A stretch of DNA of 64,000 nt from Mustela lutreola (Eukaryota > Chordata > Mammalia > Carnivora > Mustelidae): assembly GCF_030435805.1 (NCBI RefSeq), contig NC_081295.1, forward strand, positions 156,955,001 to 157,019,000. The letters run 5' to 3'. A program made the position numbers and the translations under genes. How positions within the stretch are numbered: the stretch's first letter is position 1; each line of letters opens with the position of its first letter. Shown one piece after another: positions 1 through 11,790 of this stretch. The notes beneath the pieces were generated by a model, which saw only the letters and a program-made list of their open reading frames with translations, was not told the DNA's origin and did no database searches.

Positions 1-412
1 CACCAACAGTGGAGGAGAGTTCCCCTTTCTCCACATCCTCTCCCACACATGTTGTTTACTGTGTGGGAGAGGATGCTAATTTTGGCCATTCTAGCTGGTG
101 TAAGGTGGTATCTCAGTGTGGTTTTAATTTGAATCTCCCTGATGGCTAGTAATGATGAACATTTTCTCATGCGTCTGATAGTCATTTGTGTGTCTTCATT
201 GGAGAAGTGTCTGTTCATGTCTTCTGCCCATTTTTTGACATGATTATCTGTTTTTTGTGTGTTGAGTTTGAGAAGTTCTTTATAGATCCTGGATATCAGC
301 CTTTTGTACTGCCATTTGTGAATATCTTCTCCCATTCCGTGGGTTGTCTCTTTGTTTTGTTGACTGTTTCCTTTGCTGTGCAGAAGCTTTTGATCTTGAT
401 GTAGTCCCAAAA
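1..412 (-). mobile_element. L1 LINE, 3' part of ORF2, antisense
   Basis: The reverse strand reads as the C-terminal end of L1 ORF2 (for example CTTCTGCACAGCAAAGGAAAC, AGAACTTCTCAAACTCAAC and CAGCTAGAATGGCCAAAATT, read in reverse). Cut by the window edge on the left and 5'-truncated at about 412. Moderately young carnivore L1. Confidence 0.85.
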
Positions 413-1259
413 ATTCATTTTCACTTTATAACACATCTTTCAACTGAGAGACTAGTAGAATAGCCTCAGGGTTAGTCTTAAACTCTGAATTTATTCCTCA
501 GTACCCTAAGACTGTTGAAAATTCACCTGTGATTTTCCACAGTGTTGGACAAACCTTTTAACTTTCCTTCCCTTCTTAACTTAAAGGCTTGTCAAATACC
601 TTGGGGGGAAAACCGCCTTGTATTTCAGGCCCTTGATTCATTTTTGTCACACTAGCTAAAGAACGACGAATTTCTGGGTTTTCCCTTTATTCCCTACTGT
701 CAGTTCTTTTACCAGCTAAAGGTAAGTTATTAGCTTCTTCCCCGCATCAAGAATCAGCATAGTCCCCAGGGAAAAAGGCAACCTCAGCTCCCTTCACACT
801 TCTTCATTCCATGGAATATTAAACTGAATACCTATTCACTTCTTTGTTTTTGTTGCTTTAGTAGCTCTCTGATATTTTATACAAATGATTTTCTGTATTT
901 ATTATGGCTTTTCTAGTTCTTGACTTCTGAAAACTACTCCCTCTTGCCTGGAAGTAGAACTCTTGACTCAGATTTGAGCTAAATTTGTAACAAACAGCAC
1001 AGTTTTGCTGGTGCAGTTGGCTTCCAGGGAATGTCAGAAGAGGATTTAGCATGAAACCGATAAAATTTGATCTTTGTAAGTCCCTTACCAGCACAGGCAT
1101 GCACCTTCCAAGACTCTGAGAAGGATCCTAGCAATATGTGCCCATAAACAAAGTATTTTTGTAAAATTTCTCCCCCAAATCTTTATTTTTATATATTATA
1201 TATAAATATTATAAAACTATTAGACCTAATTAGTTAAGAATTAGTTAAGGCACTCTCAT
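413..1259. other. No gene seen
   Basis: AT-rich unique-looking DNA between the first L1 and the first LTR. Short open frames have no recognisable protein features. Confidence 0.5.
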
Positions 1260-1810
1260 TTCCACTCTAACTTCCCTCTTGAGGCAGGAGGAAAGGGAAA
1301 GTAAGGAGACAAGTTGACCAAAGTACAGCCATTTGGGTTTTAGGCTGACCCTGACCTGAAAGTCAGCAGGTCATAAAAAATGTCACAAGGTGTCACTTAG
1401 GGAAAACCATAAGACCCCACTCCCTCAGATAGGAAAAGCCCCAAAGCTGGACCTTCTTAAAATTGCTCCTTGTGGGTAATTCCACAACCCTAAGAGAAGG
1501 GGAAAACCACCCAATATAATGAGAAACCAACGTTAAAGAGTAATCCCTTCCCTATACAATCAGCTAATTTTTAAAAACTTATAAAACCCTTTGTTACAGG
1601 CAAAGGGGGCTTCCCTTCTCTCTTTCTCTGGGAGGAAGACCAATACTTGGTCTGTGAAATAGCTCCTTTCTTCCCTCTAAATAAATCTTTGTCCCTTTTT
1701 CTATAGGACTTGTCCTTGAATTCTTTCTCACACCAAGTGAGGAACCCTCTTGGCCATGGGTCTGGGGCCCTGCCCCTCGGGGCCTCAGCCCGGCTGACAG
1801 GCTCCGACAT
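1260..1810 (+). mobile_element. Probable solo ERV LTR
   Basis: LTR-like architecture: a TATAAAACCC box near 1580, an AATAAA near 1680, then a GT-rich U5-like stretch ending around 1809 in GGCTCCGACA. No internal region or clear target duplication is visible, so the ends are estimates. Older than the 4757 LTR. Fossil. Confidence 0.6.
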
Positions 1811-2306
1811 AATTCTTATGCCAACTGCTAATGACATAACTGGGAGGCTGTCCTTCACCTGGCTAAAAGAAAGCTGGTTTAGGGATGCGTTCTGTGACTC
1901 CCTGTCACTCGCATGTGCAGGCTGGTGTTTGGCCTCCTGGTGTAGGTCACACACAGACTTCGGACTCTGCTGACTCACCAGCACCGTGCTGTAGGGTGCA
2001 GGCAGGGTGTGAAGGTTCCCGAGGAGGCCTGATCACCTGAGGAAGCCATGACACCTCTGCTCAAGCCTCAGGATACCAGCACTGGGTCACTGTAAGGACT
2101 CTCCCTCAACAAGGGGTGTGTTTCCAGAGCTGTAAAAGAGAATCCTAATACAAATGAATCCAAAGAAATTTTCAGAGTTGATAAAGCTCGGCCGTCATTT
2201 GGAAAGACGTTTTGCAATAGTCAAGTAAAACACGTGAGAAATTATAGATCCCTGAGGCATAGTAACAGAGAGCACCTTCCTTTGTCATCTTTGAATTTGT
2301 TTATTA

Positions 2307-2497
2307 CTATTTTTTAAAGATTTTATTTATTTGAGAGAGCAGAGCGAGAGAGCATGAGCAGGGGGGAGGAGCAGAGGGAGAAGCAGACTCCCTGCTGAGC
2401 AGGGGCACCCTCCCCAACACCCCCAACCCCCATGGTGGGGCTCAATCACAGGACCCTGAGATCTGATGCTTAACCCTCTGAACCACCCAGGCACCTC
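2307..2497 (-). repeat. CAN SINE (antisense)
   Basis: AAGATTTTATTTATTTGAGAG to CCACCCAGGCACCTC. A perfect 15-base target duplication, TGAATTTGTTTATTA, lies at 2292-2306 and 2498-2512. Confidence 0.9.
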
Positions 2498-3197
2498 TGA
2501 ATTTGTTTATTAGAAAACAACTACAGAAAAGCTGTCAGGCAAAATAATTCATAAAATCTGGAAAAAGCAAAAAACTGTAAGTCTGAGTACAGAAATCATT
2601 GAAATTATGTTTCCTCAGATAAAATATGAATAGAAATAGTGAATAGGATCTTGATTTTTATTTTTTAACAGAAAGACATGAACCAAAGAGCATATTTGAA
2701 AGTGATTTGAATTCTTAGTATTTAGAGAAAATTTTGACATCATTGAAACTAATGTAAAAGTGGCAAAATGTCACTATAATATATACATGGGATATCAATG
2801 AGAAAATGATCAATGAAGTGCTATTATGTTATGTTATTCACAAGAAAACTTGAAATATCCCCCCAAATCTTACAAAACACGTAAAAATGGAAACGAACAC
2901 AAGTTTTCCCCAAATGAAGAACAATATTAAATATTTATAAGCCTTCCTGCTAGTTGTGAAAGCAATAGAGTTGGAAGCAATAGAAAATTTCTAAATATTT
3001 GTATTAACTTATAACAAATAAAATTTGACCAACCATGCCATGCTGAAGGAGAGATTCACTTATCTCTCTATTCTCTCTATAGGAAATTGTAACATGAAAT
3101 TATTTTTACACACACAAAAAATGGAAAAGTAACTAAGGAATTCTCAACCACAAAGTAGGAACAGAGAGCATAGATGTGTATCAGGCAGTTAACTTTA

Positions 3198-3405
3198 TTT
3201 ATTTTTATTTTTTTGAAAGATTTTATTTTACAGAAAGAGAGAGAGAGATCACAAGTAAGCAGAGAGGCAGGTGGGTGGCGGGGGGTGGGAAGAAGCAGGC
3301 TCCCCACTGAACAGAGAGCCTGATGTGGGGCTCAATCCCAGGACCCTGAGATCATAACCTAAGCTGAAGGCAGAGGCTTAACCCACTGAGCTACCCAGGC
3401 ACCCC
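3198..3405 (-). repeat. CAN SINE (antisense)
   Basis: Full-length, ends GCTACCCAGGCACCCC. Target duplication TCAGGCAGTTAACTTTA at 3181-3197, with two mismatches against 3406-3422. Confidence 0.9.
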
Positions 3406-3549
3406 TCAGGCGGTTAATTTTAAAATGATATATTTTTTTTTAGATTTTGTTATGTCAGGGAGAAAAATACTTTCCTTTTTCCTTTGATGCTCAGTAACTG
3501 AGGGCACATACATTAAATTAACAAAAGACAGATTATCAGGAGAAAAGGC

Positions 3550-3615
3550 CTGCAGAGCAGAGAGCATGAGCAGGGGGAGGGACAGAGGGAGAAGCAGACT
3601 CCCCATTGAGCAGGG
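3550..3615 (-). repeat. CAN SINE internal fragment (antisense)
   Basis: GAGAGCATGAGCAGGGGGAG and AGAAGCAGACTCCCC-type middle only; head and tail are missing. Confidence 0.65.
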
Positions 3616-4030
3616 ACCTCCCTCCATAAATATTAACATTTATTAATATTTTAGTGCATAGGAGTTCTGAGAAAAGACATAAAACTCAAAGAAGCAGATA
3701 GACTCAGGGGCTTACATATTATTTTAACAAAGGAAAGGGTGTTTGGGCTTCAAGGGACAATAAATTGTGGAGAAGTGACTAGCAGTACATGGAAGAAACT
3801 GATGGAATATAAGGGCTATTTTTATACAAAGATTGGCTTATGTAGACTCATCTCAACGCTCAGTCTGTCTCCTGTGATAAGAGCACTCTCTCTTCCTGGT
3901 ATGGAAGAGGGGACCCTTTCACCAGGGAAATATATACAGAAAAGGGAAGGGCAGTGAACTGTTCCTGCATCTGCTGATTCTCATTTGTCTTCAGCTAAAA
4001 AGTAATCCTTGTGGCAAACTGACATATTTT

Positions 4031-4237
4031 TTTTTAAAGATTTATTTATTTTATATATAAAGAGAGAGGGAGTGATAGAGAGAGACTGTGGTGGGGGAGG
4101 GTCAGAAGGAGAAGGAGTGAGAGTCTTAAGCGGACTCCGTGCTGAGTGTGGGGCTGGATCCCATGACCCTGAAATCATGACCTGAGCTCAACCTAAGACT
4201 CAGACGCTTAACAAACTGAATAACCCTACGCCCCTTT
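4031..4237 (-). repeat. CAN SINE (antisense), older
   Basis: Diverged copy ending AATAACCCTACGCCCC. The duplication AA(C)TGACATATTTT flanks it at about 4017-4030 and 4238-4251. Confidence 0.85.
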
Positions 4238-4756
4238 AAATGACATATTTTAGAGTGGCATATCCTGCCCGCATTCAGTGATGGTAATGATCTTTATCTC
4301 CTTTTAGAAATAGGTAATCTGTGTGGTTACTGCTCTAATTCTACAGACATATTAATTATTGTATCACATTTTTACTTATTATTCTATATTCATTTTATTA
4401 AAGAGAACCTCCAAGACCATATAAGCTTCAGGCTTCTCTAAACCTGGATCTGCTCCTATACAGTACAAACGCGGGACTGAAAGTAGCAAGAGCAGTTTTC
4501 CAATTACAGTAAAAGGAGATGGTTCTAGAACTCTCTAGTTGCTTTGGCAGCAGTTCTCTGGCCCCAGAATCTTAATGACTCAGGCAAAGGCAGCGTGAGG
4601 CAGCACAGATGTGTCCCTTGTCATGCTGGTTCTGCATTGTGGTTCTGGGAGTTGCTTCTGGAAACTCAGCATAAAACACACTCAGGAGCTTGTGAAGTTT
4701 CTATTGCTTCCTGGTAACTCCTTTATTTAAGTGAACCAAAAGAATTATTTTGTTAG

Positions 4757-5455
4757 TATAAGGGCCTGGTTGGTCAGAGGGAGCCATTTTGTTGCAGTGA
4801 ACTTAAGATTGACCCTGCCCCTCCCAGAGGAACTTACTTGCAAAGCCTAGATACAAGGGCGGGTCAGGCCAGGTGAAGACATCCAATCAGTGGGGTGCAC
4901 ATATATTTACTGAGGTGAGTTTAAATCCCATTGGCCACCTGTGTGTGGGCGGGGCTCAACCACCCCTATAAAGGTTAGTTTGCGAGGCTGAAGCCCAGAA
5001 GAAGGAGAGCCAGTGAAGAGGAAGAGCCGTATGAGCGCTCTGGATCATCCGAGCCCGATCGTCCTGGCTCCCGAGCGTCCGAGCTCTCGTCCGAGCTCTC
5101 CGACGACCGATCGTAGCGTCCGAGCTCTCGCCGCCTTGCGGGAGCAGCATCATTCTGGGGAGCACTGAGAGCGGCTTCCTCGATGTGAGGCTTCCTCGTT
5201 GAGCAGCCTAGTCAGGAGCAGCCTCGCCCGGGGAGCGGCCTTGCCGGAGCAGCCCCTGTCCGTGGAAGGGCCCTGTCTGGGGAGCAGCCTCGTCCAGAGC
5301 AGCCACGTTGGGAGCGGCCTTGCGGGGTCGTTGTCACCTTTTCGTAAGAGACCGCCCTGACCGCTCAGATTGATCCTTGATGCTTGGTGTGAAATAAAGC
5401 TTTGCTTGACCTTCGCTCTGTATCGGTCTCATTCCTTTGATCACGGACCCCAACA
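4757..5455 (+). mobile_element. Solo LTR of a class I-like endogenous retrovirus (copy A)
   Basis: Fossil LTR of about 700 bases flanked by the 5-base duplication GTTAG (4752-4756 and 5456-5460). Parts: a U3-like start (GCCATTTTGTTGCAG), CCAAT at 4884, a CTATAAAGG promoter box near 4968, a CpG-rich middle made of degenerate repeats (GTCCGAGCTCTC and GGAGCRGCCT units), an AATAAA near 5391 and an end in CCCCAACA. No internal viral region is attached. The non-repetitive parts are nearly identical to the copy at 59479-60348, so the family looks young, probably from within the caniform radiation. Confidence 0.85.
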
Positions 5456-5479
5456 GTTAGCAGTTAGGAAGCCTTCTAC

Positions 5480-6085
5480 TTGTAATCTGTACCAGAACGG
5501 TTGCTGGTAACTGACCTTCAGAGATACATGGTGACTTAATTTTGGTCTTCTGCCTTGAGCCACAACCCAAAAAGACTGGGAAGCATCAGAGGACAGGAAA
5601 TAGGTGTTATGCGACTGTGGTTTGGAGAGCTTCTGGGCTGGTGAGCTCCGGGACAAGCTGGGAGGAGGCAGCCCAGAGGCATGGAGAAGTTCTCACCCCC
5701 CTGCCCCAATACCTTGCCCAGTGCATCTCTTCCAACTAGGGGGGTCCTAAGTTGTGCCCTTTATAATAAGCCAGTCACAGTGGATACGCTGCTTTTCTGA
5801 GTTCTGTGAGCCATCCTGGCAAATTATCGAACCTGAGGAGGGACTTGTGGGAACCCCTGAAGTTAAAGCAGTTGGTCAGAAGTGCAGCCCCCCCCCCGTC
5901 TTTGCTATTTGTGTCTGAAGTGGGGGTGGTCGTGGGGAACGGAACCCCTTAATCTGTGGGGTCTGATGTTAACTTGGGGTTGTGTCAGAACTGATTTGAA
6001 TTATTGGACCTCCAGCGGGGTCAGAGAGTTGGAGAAGTGGAAAGCTCCGTACCTTTGTCAGAAGTGATGTGAGTAGAAGTTCAGA
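5480..6085 (+). repeat. Ancient LTR-like mammalian repeat (copy 1)
   Basis: Shares a series of phrases with 58895-60420: ACAACCCAAAAAGACTGG, GAGTTCTGTGAGCCAT, GGGACTTGTGGGAACCCC, AGTTGGTCAGAAGTGCAG and a final GTCAGAAGTGATGTGAGT. Heavily diverged. A family name cannot be given without a library. A run of nine C's lies at 5889-5897. Confidence 0.55.
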
Positions 6086-7639
6086 GCCCTGCGGGATTTA
6101 TTTTAAATGGAACATTGGAGATTATTTGGAATGAGTGGGACCCCAAGAATTAGAACAGGGACTTCTTTGTGGTTTTAGATGATTCTGTGTGTCTAAACCT
6201 TAAAATTCATGGAGATTTCCATGATAGAAGTAAATTCTCCTTTTCTCTCTAGTGAAGCCCTCAGTTGAGCGGATCTTAACTGAAGCACTTGTAAGAGGTT
6301 GATGATTCTCTTTTACTCTCTGCTCCTAAATCCCCTCACTGCCAAGATCAGATCACAGTGTGCCCTGGGGAAGCCACTGTAAGTGAACCGTGGTAAGAAC
6401 GGCTTTCACACTGAAAGAGCTGCAGAAGTACCTCAATTTTTATCAGTAGAACTGTAGTGACTGTGTGGGAATGGTTTCCAGGGAGGGAGACCATTTTACA
6501 TTGAGGTGAACTCATCAGTTTGGATTTACTAAATTTGGAGTTAATGTTCTAGTTTGAATAGCTGAGAAATCTTTAATGTTTACTTACTTTAAAATATGGG
6601 CTCAATCATGGGCTCTAGTAAGTACATTTGGTTTGCTAGAAATTCATTAGGATATAAATGGATTTACTATGTGCAGCTGCATCACTCACTTCCTGAACAT
6701 GATATGGCCTGGAGGACATCAATGTATGGTAGAAGTAAGAACTGGCATTGAAAATTATATTAACGAGAGGGCCAGCATCCTGCAAACATGTCCCGTAAGA
6801 CCACAAATCCACAAAACGGGAGTATTTCTCCTATATTCCTCCAGTGGTACCTCCAACCATTTATCTGAGTAATTGTGATCTTGGGAAAGGGAGTCCTTTT
6901 TTCTAGGATTATTGGATCTTAGCTCTGAGCTTATCTTTTTTCTCCCTGGAGACTCTGATTTCTTAATCAACCACTAAATGTTGAGATTTGCAGCAGTTAA
7001 TGACCTAGACTATTTTCAGTCAGGTTTATCTTCTGTGGGTCCGGGGGGCCCTGCAAATCCAATTTGTACTCATTTTCCTTGATTCCAGATGTATGGATCA
7101 CATGTACTCAACAACTAAAACAATCTCCACCTTGATTCCCTGACCCACAGGGCAAAAGCCATTATGGCTGGAAGGGCAACATGGAAGTTACGGGAATAGT
7201 CTGCTACAAAAATACTGTTACAAAAATCAGTACCACTTCCTGGGAGGATTTCAGACAATAAGGCTTTCATGAAAGACAGCATTGGTCCCTATTTACATTT
7301 TTGGTTTGTCCTGTGCATAGACATTTGCATGATGGGACAATTGGAATAAAATGGATTACTGTAAGCTTAATCGTGTGGTGAGTTTAATTGTAACTGGTCT
7401 TGAAGTTGCGGCGTTTGCTCTATAAGAATGAATCCAGCTTTTGGTACCTGGCATGTACCTCCTGGTGTGGCTATTTGTTCTAAAACTCACTTCAGTGAGC
7501 CAATAGTACCCATAGGGAGGGACCAGAGAATACCTTGACTGGTTCCTCCCTCAGCCCTCAAGCTGCATGCCTTGACCATTAACTGTAGAATCCTCCATCA
7601 TCTTAGCATCTCACAGGAATTCACGGCCTCTCCTCGATG
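6086..7639. other. No gene or clear repeat seen
   Basis: About 1.5 kb of unique-looking DNA. Only short open frames, without homology that I recognise. Confidence 0.5.
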
Positions 7640-8000
7640 GCTTGTGATCTTGAATGTATCTTCATGTGCTTATTTGCCATCCTTATTTCCTCTGTGGTGA
7701 AATGTCAGTTATATATTTTTTACCCATTTTCAAATTGTATTACTTGTGTTTTTACAGTTGAGTTTTGAGAGTTCTTTATATATATTCTAGTCATGAGTCT
7801 TTGGTCAGGCATATGTTTGCAAATATTTTCTTCCAGTCTGTAGGTGGTCTTTTATGCTCCTGACGGGGACTTTCACAAAGCAAACGTTTCCAGTCTTGAT
7901 GGAGTCCAATTTATTGATTTTTTTTTCCTTTTATGAATCATGCTTTTATTATAGTAGCATATCTAGGAAAATAAACTTTCATGCAGTTTTATTTTTTAGT
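7640..8000 (-). mobile_element. Old L1 ORF2 fragment, antisense
   Basis: GTTGAGTTTTGAGAGTTC, GCAAATATTTTCTTCCAG and GATGGAGTCCAATTTATTG are the antisense of the L1 ORF2 C-terminal region. More diverged than the copy at the window start. The edge beyond 8000 is unclear. Confidence 0.6.
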
Positions 8001-8430
8001 TTATCTTTTTTAGTTTCTGAAATTCTTGAATATGTTAATTGGTGTTCTTTATTGGTTTTAGAAAATTCTAAACAATTATCTTCTTGTATTTGGCCTCTGC
8101 CCCATTCTTTCTCACTTCTCCATCTCACACCCTAATCATTTGCATCTTAAACCACTTGTGTTTGACCTGTGTGTGATTATGTCCGTAATTTGTCTCTATC
8201 TTCTTCTTTGTTGGTGCTAAAGTTATTGTTGATTTTTTTTCCCTATTTCTAGTCACTCCCTCTCAGACTGAGTTTTCTCAGTTATTTTACTTTTCATTCC
8301 TACATTCTATTCTTTTTTTACATTTCAAGTCTCTGGTGAAACTCTCATGACTGGTTTTACTCTTCAACAAACTAATCACAGTTATGTTAATATATTCATC
8401 TATTCAGCTTAAAAAAAATTCATCTACTCA

Positions 8431-8610
8431 GGGTGCCTGGGCAGCTCACTCATTAAGCCTCTGCCTTCAGCTCAGGTGATGATCCCAGGGTCCTGGGATG
8501 GAGTCCCACTTCCTGCTCCACGGGAAGCCTGCTTCTCCCTCCACCTGCTGCTCCCCCTGCTTGTGTTCCTGCTCTTGCTATCTCTGTCAAATAAATAAAC
8601 AAAATCTTTA
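8431..8610 (+). repeat. CAN SINE (sense)
   Basis: GGGTGCCTGGGCAGCTC head to AATAAATAAACAAAATC tail. AAATTCATCTACT is repeated on both sides (8416-8428, 8614-8626). Confidence 0.9.
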
Positions 8611-9244
8611 AAAAAATTCATCTACTGATTCATGATCTGGGTTATCTAGGGATCTCTTTCTATGGTCTTTTTTTTTTTTTTTTAATCTTGATTACTGATG
8701 ATATGGTCCTGCCTCTTTTCATGTCTAGTAATTCTTATTGTATACTTGACTTTGTGTAAATGCACAATAAAGGCATTAGATAATGTGATTTTCCACCAAA
8801 GGGGTCTCTCATGATATCCTTTAAGTAGATTAAGTAAAGCAGTCTTTTGCTCCTACTTTACTATCTTCTACCCCTACATACAACCATCACAAACATATCA
8901 ACTCTTTCATTTTGCTCAACTCCTCTAAATTTTCCCTTCTCCTCACTCTATTTTATCCTCTTAACCAGGAATTTACTCCCTAATAATCTGATTCTTTAGG
9001 TTTTCTTTAAAATAAACTAAAATCCAATATAGAAGGTAATAAGTAGAGTACAAATAAAAGGATTGCAAATAAAGAGCTTCTGGAACCCAGATAAAAATGC
9101 AGCCCAAAACCAAAGAGCATTAAGAGGATCTTCTAGGAAGCATATTAACTAACCTTCATGATTTTAGTATTTGTTTAATAGAATGAACATTCCCACCTGA
9201 AAGAACATCAAGCAAGGAGACATATAGTTAGGAAAATCACCATT

Positions 9245-9430
9245 ATTAAAGATCTACTTTATTTCAAGGATAATGCTAGCTCTTTAATATTTCTGATCTT
9301 ATTTAATTTTACAGAAATTCTTCAAAGTAATTTTTCTCCCCTGTAATAGTGAGGTTTCTAATTTTTAAGCCTGTCTCACTCGTTTCTGAGCTGGAGTTTG
9401 AGCCATTCTGTCTCTAAGACTGTTCTCCTT
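9245..9430 (+). repeat. Probable MIR SINE, diverged
   Basis: TTTATTTCAAGGATAATGCTAG, GATCTTATTTAATTTTACAG, a weak core, then GAGCTGGAGTTTGAGCCATTCTG keep the MIR order. Confidence 0.5.
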
Positions 9431-10060
9431 CCCCTTTATTACAAGTTTTTTTTCAAAGATGATTCAGCTTGTCATTGTTTAAGGAAAATGGTGAGTAGCT
9501 TAATGCATTTGAAGTATAAAATAAACAGAAGCTCTTGTAGATGGAACTGGAAATGGAAGCTAGTCCAGAACCAACACGAATACTAAGGAATATATGTGTA
9601 TTTCCATAGGTAATAATAAGGGTTACTTCAGGGCTTCAAGCACTGGCATGATAACACCTGCATTTAAGAAAAACTCCAAAGTGAGAAATAATTTTTAGTA
9701 ACAAGATTCCAGAGAGTCTTATAACAGATCGAGTTGGAATTAATGATTCACTGGCTGGACCAGAGAAGTGGAAACGGAGAAGAAGAGCAAGGGGAGAAAG
9801 AAAAAGGACAATGTGCAACCTCAAAACTTCAGGAATATGAGCATTCAGGGACACTGTGATGTTTTAAGACTTGGTGACTGGCCAAACCACAATGAGGTAA
9901 AGACTTGGGAAATGAAGGTCAAAGAAATGATGGACACTTGACATCGAAGTTTATGACTGCGTGTGATAAAAAGTTTTCTAAATAATCTGTTCTTTACTTC
10001 CACAAAGGCTGAGGATAAATTAGATTCAGTTACGATAAAAGAGGTAATTGCATTTGATGG

Positions 10061-10162
10061 GGATGCCCAGCTGGCTCAGTTGGAAGAGCATGAGACTTTT
10101 GATCTTGGGGTAGTGAGTTTGAGCGCTGCGGTGAGGGTAGGGATTACTTAAAAAAAAAAAGA
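10061..10162 (+). repeat. Short-form CAN SINE, first of a SINE pair
   Basis: A short tRNA-like form (GATGCCCAGCTGGCTCAG to GGATTACTTAAAAA) whose A tail received the next SINE. TTGCATTTGATGG (10048-10060) recurs as TTGTATTTGATGG after the pair (10348-10360), so the duplication brackets both. Confidence 0.8.
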
Positions 10163-10343
10163 TGGGGCGCCTGGGTGGCTCAGTGGGTTAATCCTCTGCC
10201 TTTGGCTCAGGTCATGATCTCAGGGTCCTGGGATCGAGCCCCACTTCGGGCTCTCTGCTCGGCGGGGAGTCTGCTTCCCTGCCTCTCTGACTACTTGTGA
10301 TCTCTTTCTGTCAAATAAATAAATACAATCTTTAAAAAAAAAG
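10163..10343 (+). repeat. CAN SINE (sense), young, inserted in the tail of the previous one
   Basis: Near-consensus head TGGGGCGCCTGGGTGGCTCAG and a CTACTTGTGATCTC body. AAAAAAAAGAT recurs at both ends. Confidence 0.9.
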
Positions 10344-11069
10344 ATACTTGTATTTGATGGAAATGACTGACATGGACGTATAGACTTGGTGTCATACGTA
10401 TAGACTATGGTGTCACATTACAACATGTTACATCATATGGTGACACCAGCAAGCATCTCCTGTAGTCACTTATAACCCTTGGATTGTATTATTTTATCCC
10501 ATAGGAAAGGGCTTTCCTTAACTATAACATTTCCGTCAGTTACAAATTTAAATGCATTTGTAATAGTTAAGGGTGGTGATGGGCCAGGAGTGAGAAAAAG
10601 GGGTAGAAGTGAGGTGGTAACAAAATTTAAAGGTTGGTTCTAAAATGTCCTTTTTGGCTAACAATTTCACGTCCCTCGTGAAGTTAAGCGCCCTATGAGG
10701 ACCTTGTCTCTGTTTCTCGGGGGGCTCATTATCTCAGATAAGAAATTCTTGACAGCATCAAATTCTCTAGATATTTCTCCCCAGTTTCCATGAGAAAATC
10801 TTCGGCTGAGATGGTAGTACAAACTAACAACTCTCTAGGACTCAGAAGCTACTCTTGGGAGTAAGGCTCATCTGACTGTGCCAAGAAGTTCGCTCAAATA
10901 CAGAACTAATATTGATTAGGTTTGATTGCTCATCTAGGTGTTTCCATATTTGTTAACAGAAAAAAATTATTGTATGCCATTCATTTATAAATTAATGGAA
11001 ATGATAATTCTATCATTTCTCATATATTCCACCTTTACAATATAAGTAATGGTATTAAGATTATACTAT

Positions 11070-11249
11070 TTGAGGGCACCTGTGGCTCTGTCAGTTAAGC
11101 ATCTGCCTTCTGCTCAGGTCACGATCCCAGGGTCTTGGGATTGAGTCCCACATTGGGCTCTCTGCTCAGCAGGGAGGCTGCCCTTCCCACTCCCCTTGCT
11201 CATGCTCTCTTTCTCAAATAAATAAAAATTTTAAAAATCTTTTAAAAAA
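11070..11249 (+). repeat. CAN SINE (sense)
   Basis: Head GAGGGCACCTGTGGCTC. Target duplication AAGATTATACTAT at 11057-11069 and 11250-11262. Confidence 0.9.
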
Positions 11250-11609
11250 AAGATTATACTATATGACTTTAATAAGTTTATATTTAAAACCTAGTGTTTG
11301 ACATGGTAATGACCAGTTATGCTCTGTTTCTACTTGGCAGAGTGTTCAGAAGTGTCACTGAAGTTGGTTGGCTATAAATATTAATAATAATGGTTATTAA
11401 AAGCTAAGTGATATCTTAGATATACAAAGCATAATTATAGACTGATCTCATGTGGATCAATTAAAATCTCTTCCTTTGAAGTCATTGACAGCTAAATATA
11501 GAAAGTGAGCTTTTGAAATGCAGTTGTTTCTATGTTGGTCACTTTATGACTTTAACAGATAGGAAAGGGGTCTGAAATGGCACATGCATACTATTATTTT
11601 TTGTCTTTT

Positions 11610-11790
11610 TTTTAATTTTAAAGATTTTATTTATTTATTTGAGAGAGAGAGAGATCACAAGTAGGCAGAGATTCAGGGAAGCAGGCTCCCTGCTGAGCAG
11701 AGAGCCCCATGCGGGGCTCTATCTAGGACCCTGAGATCATGACCTGAGCCAAAGGCAGAGGCTTAAACCACTGAGCCGCCCAGGCACCCC
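11610..11790 (-). repeat. CAN SINE (antisense)
   Basis: AAAGATTTTATTTATTTATTTG to GCCGCCCAGGCACCCC. Flanked by T-rich target DNA, so the duplication is hard to delimit. Confidence 0.9.

Noticed and set aside
1571-1984. 137-codon open frame on the - strand
   Set aside because: It crosses an LTR on the opposite strand and has no protein-like features.
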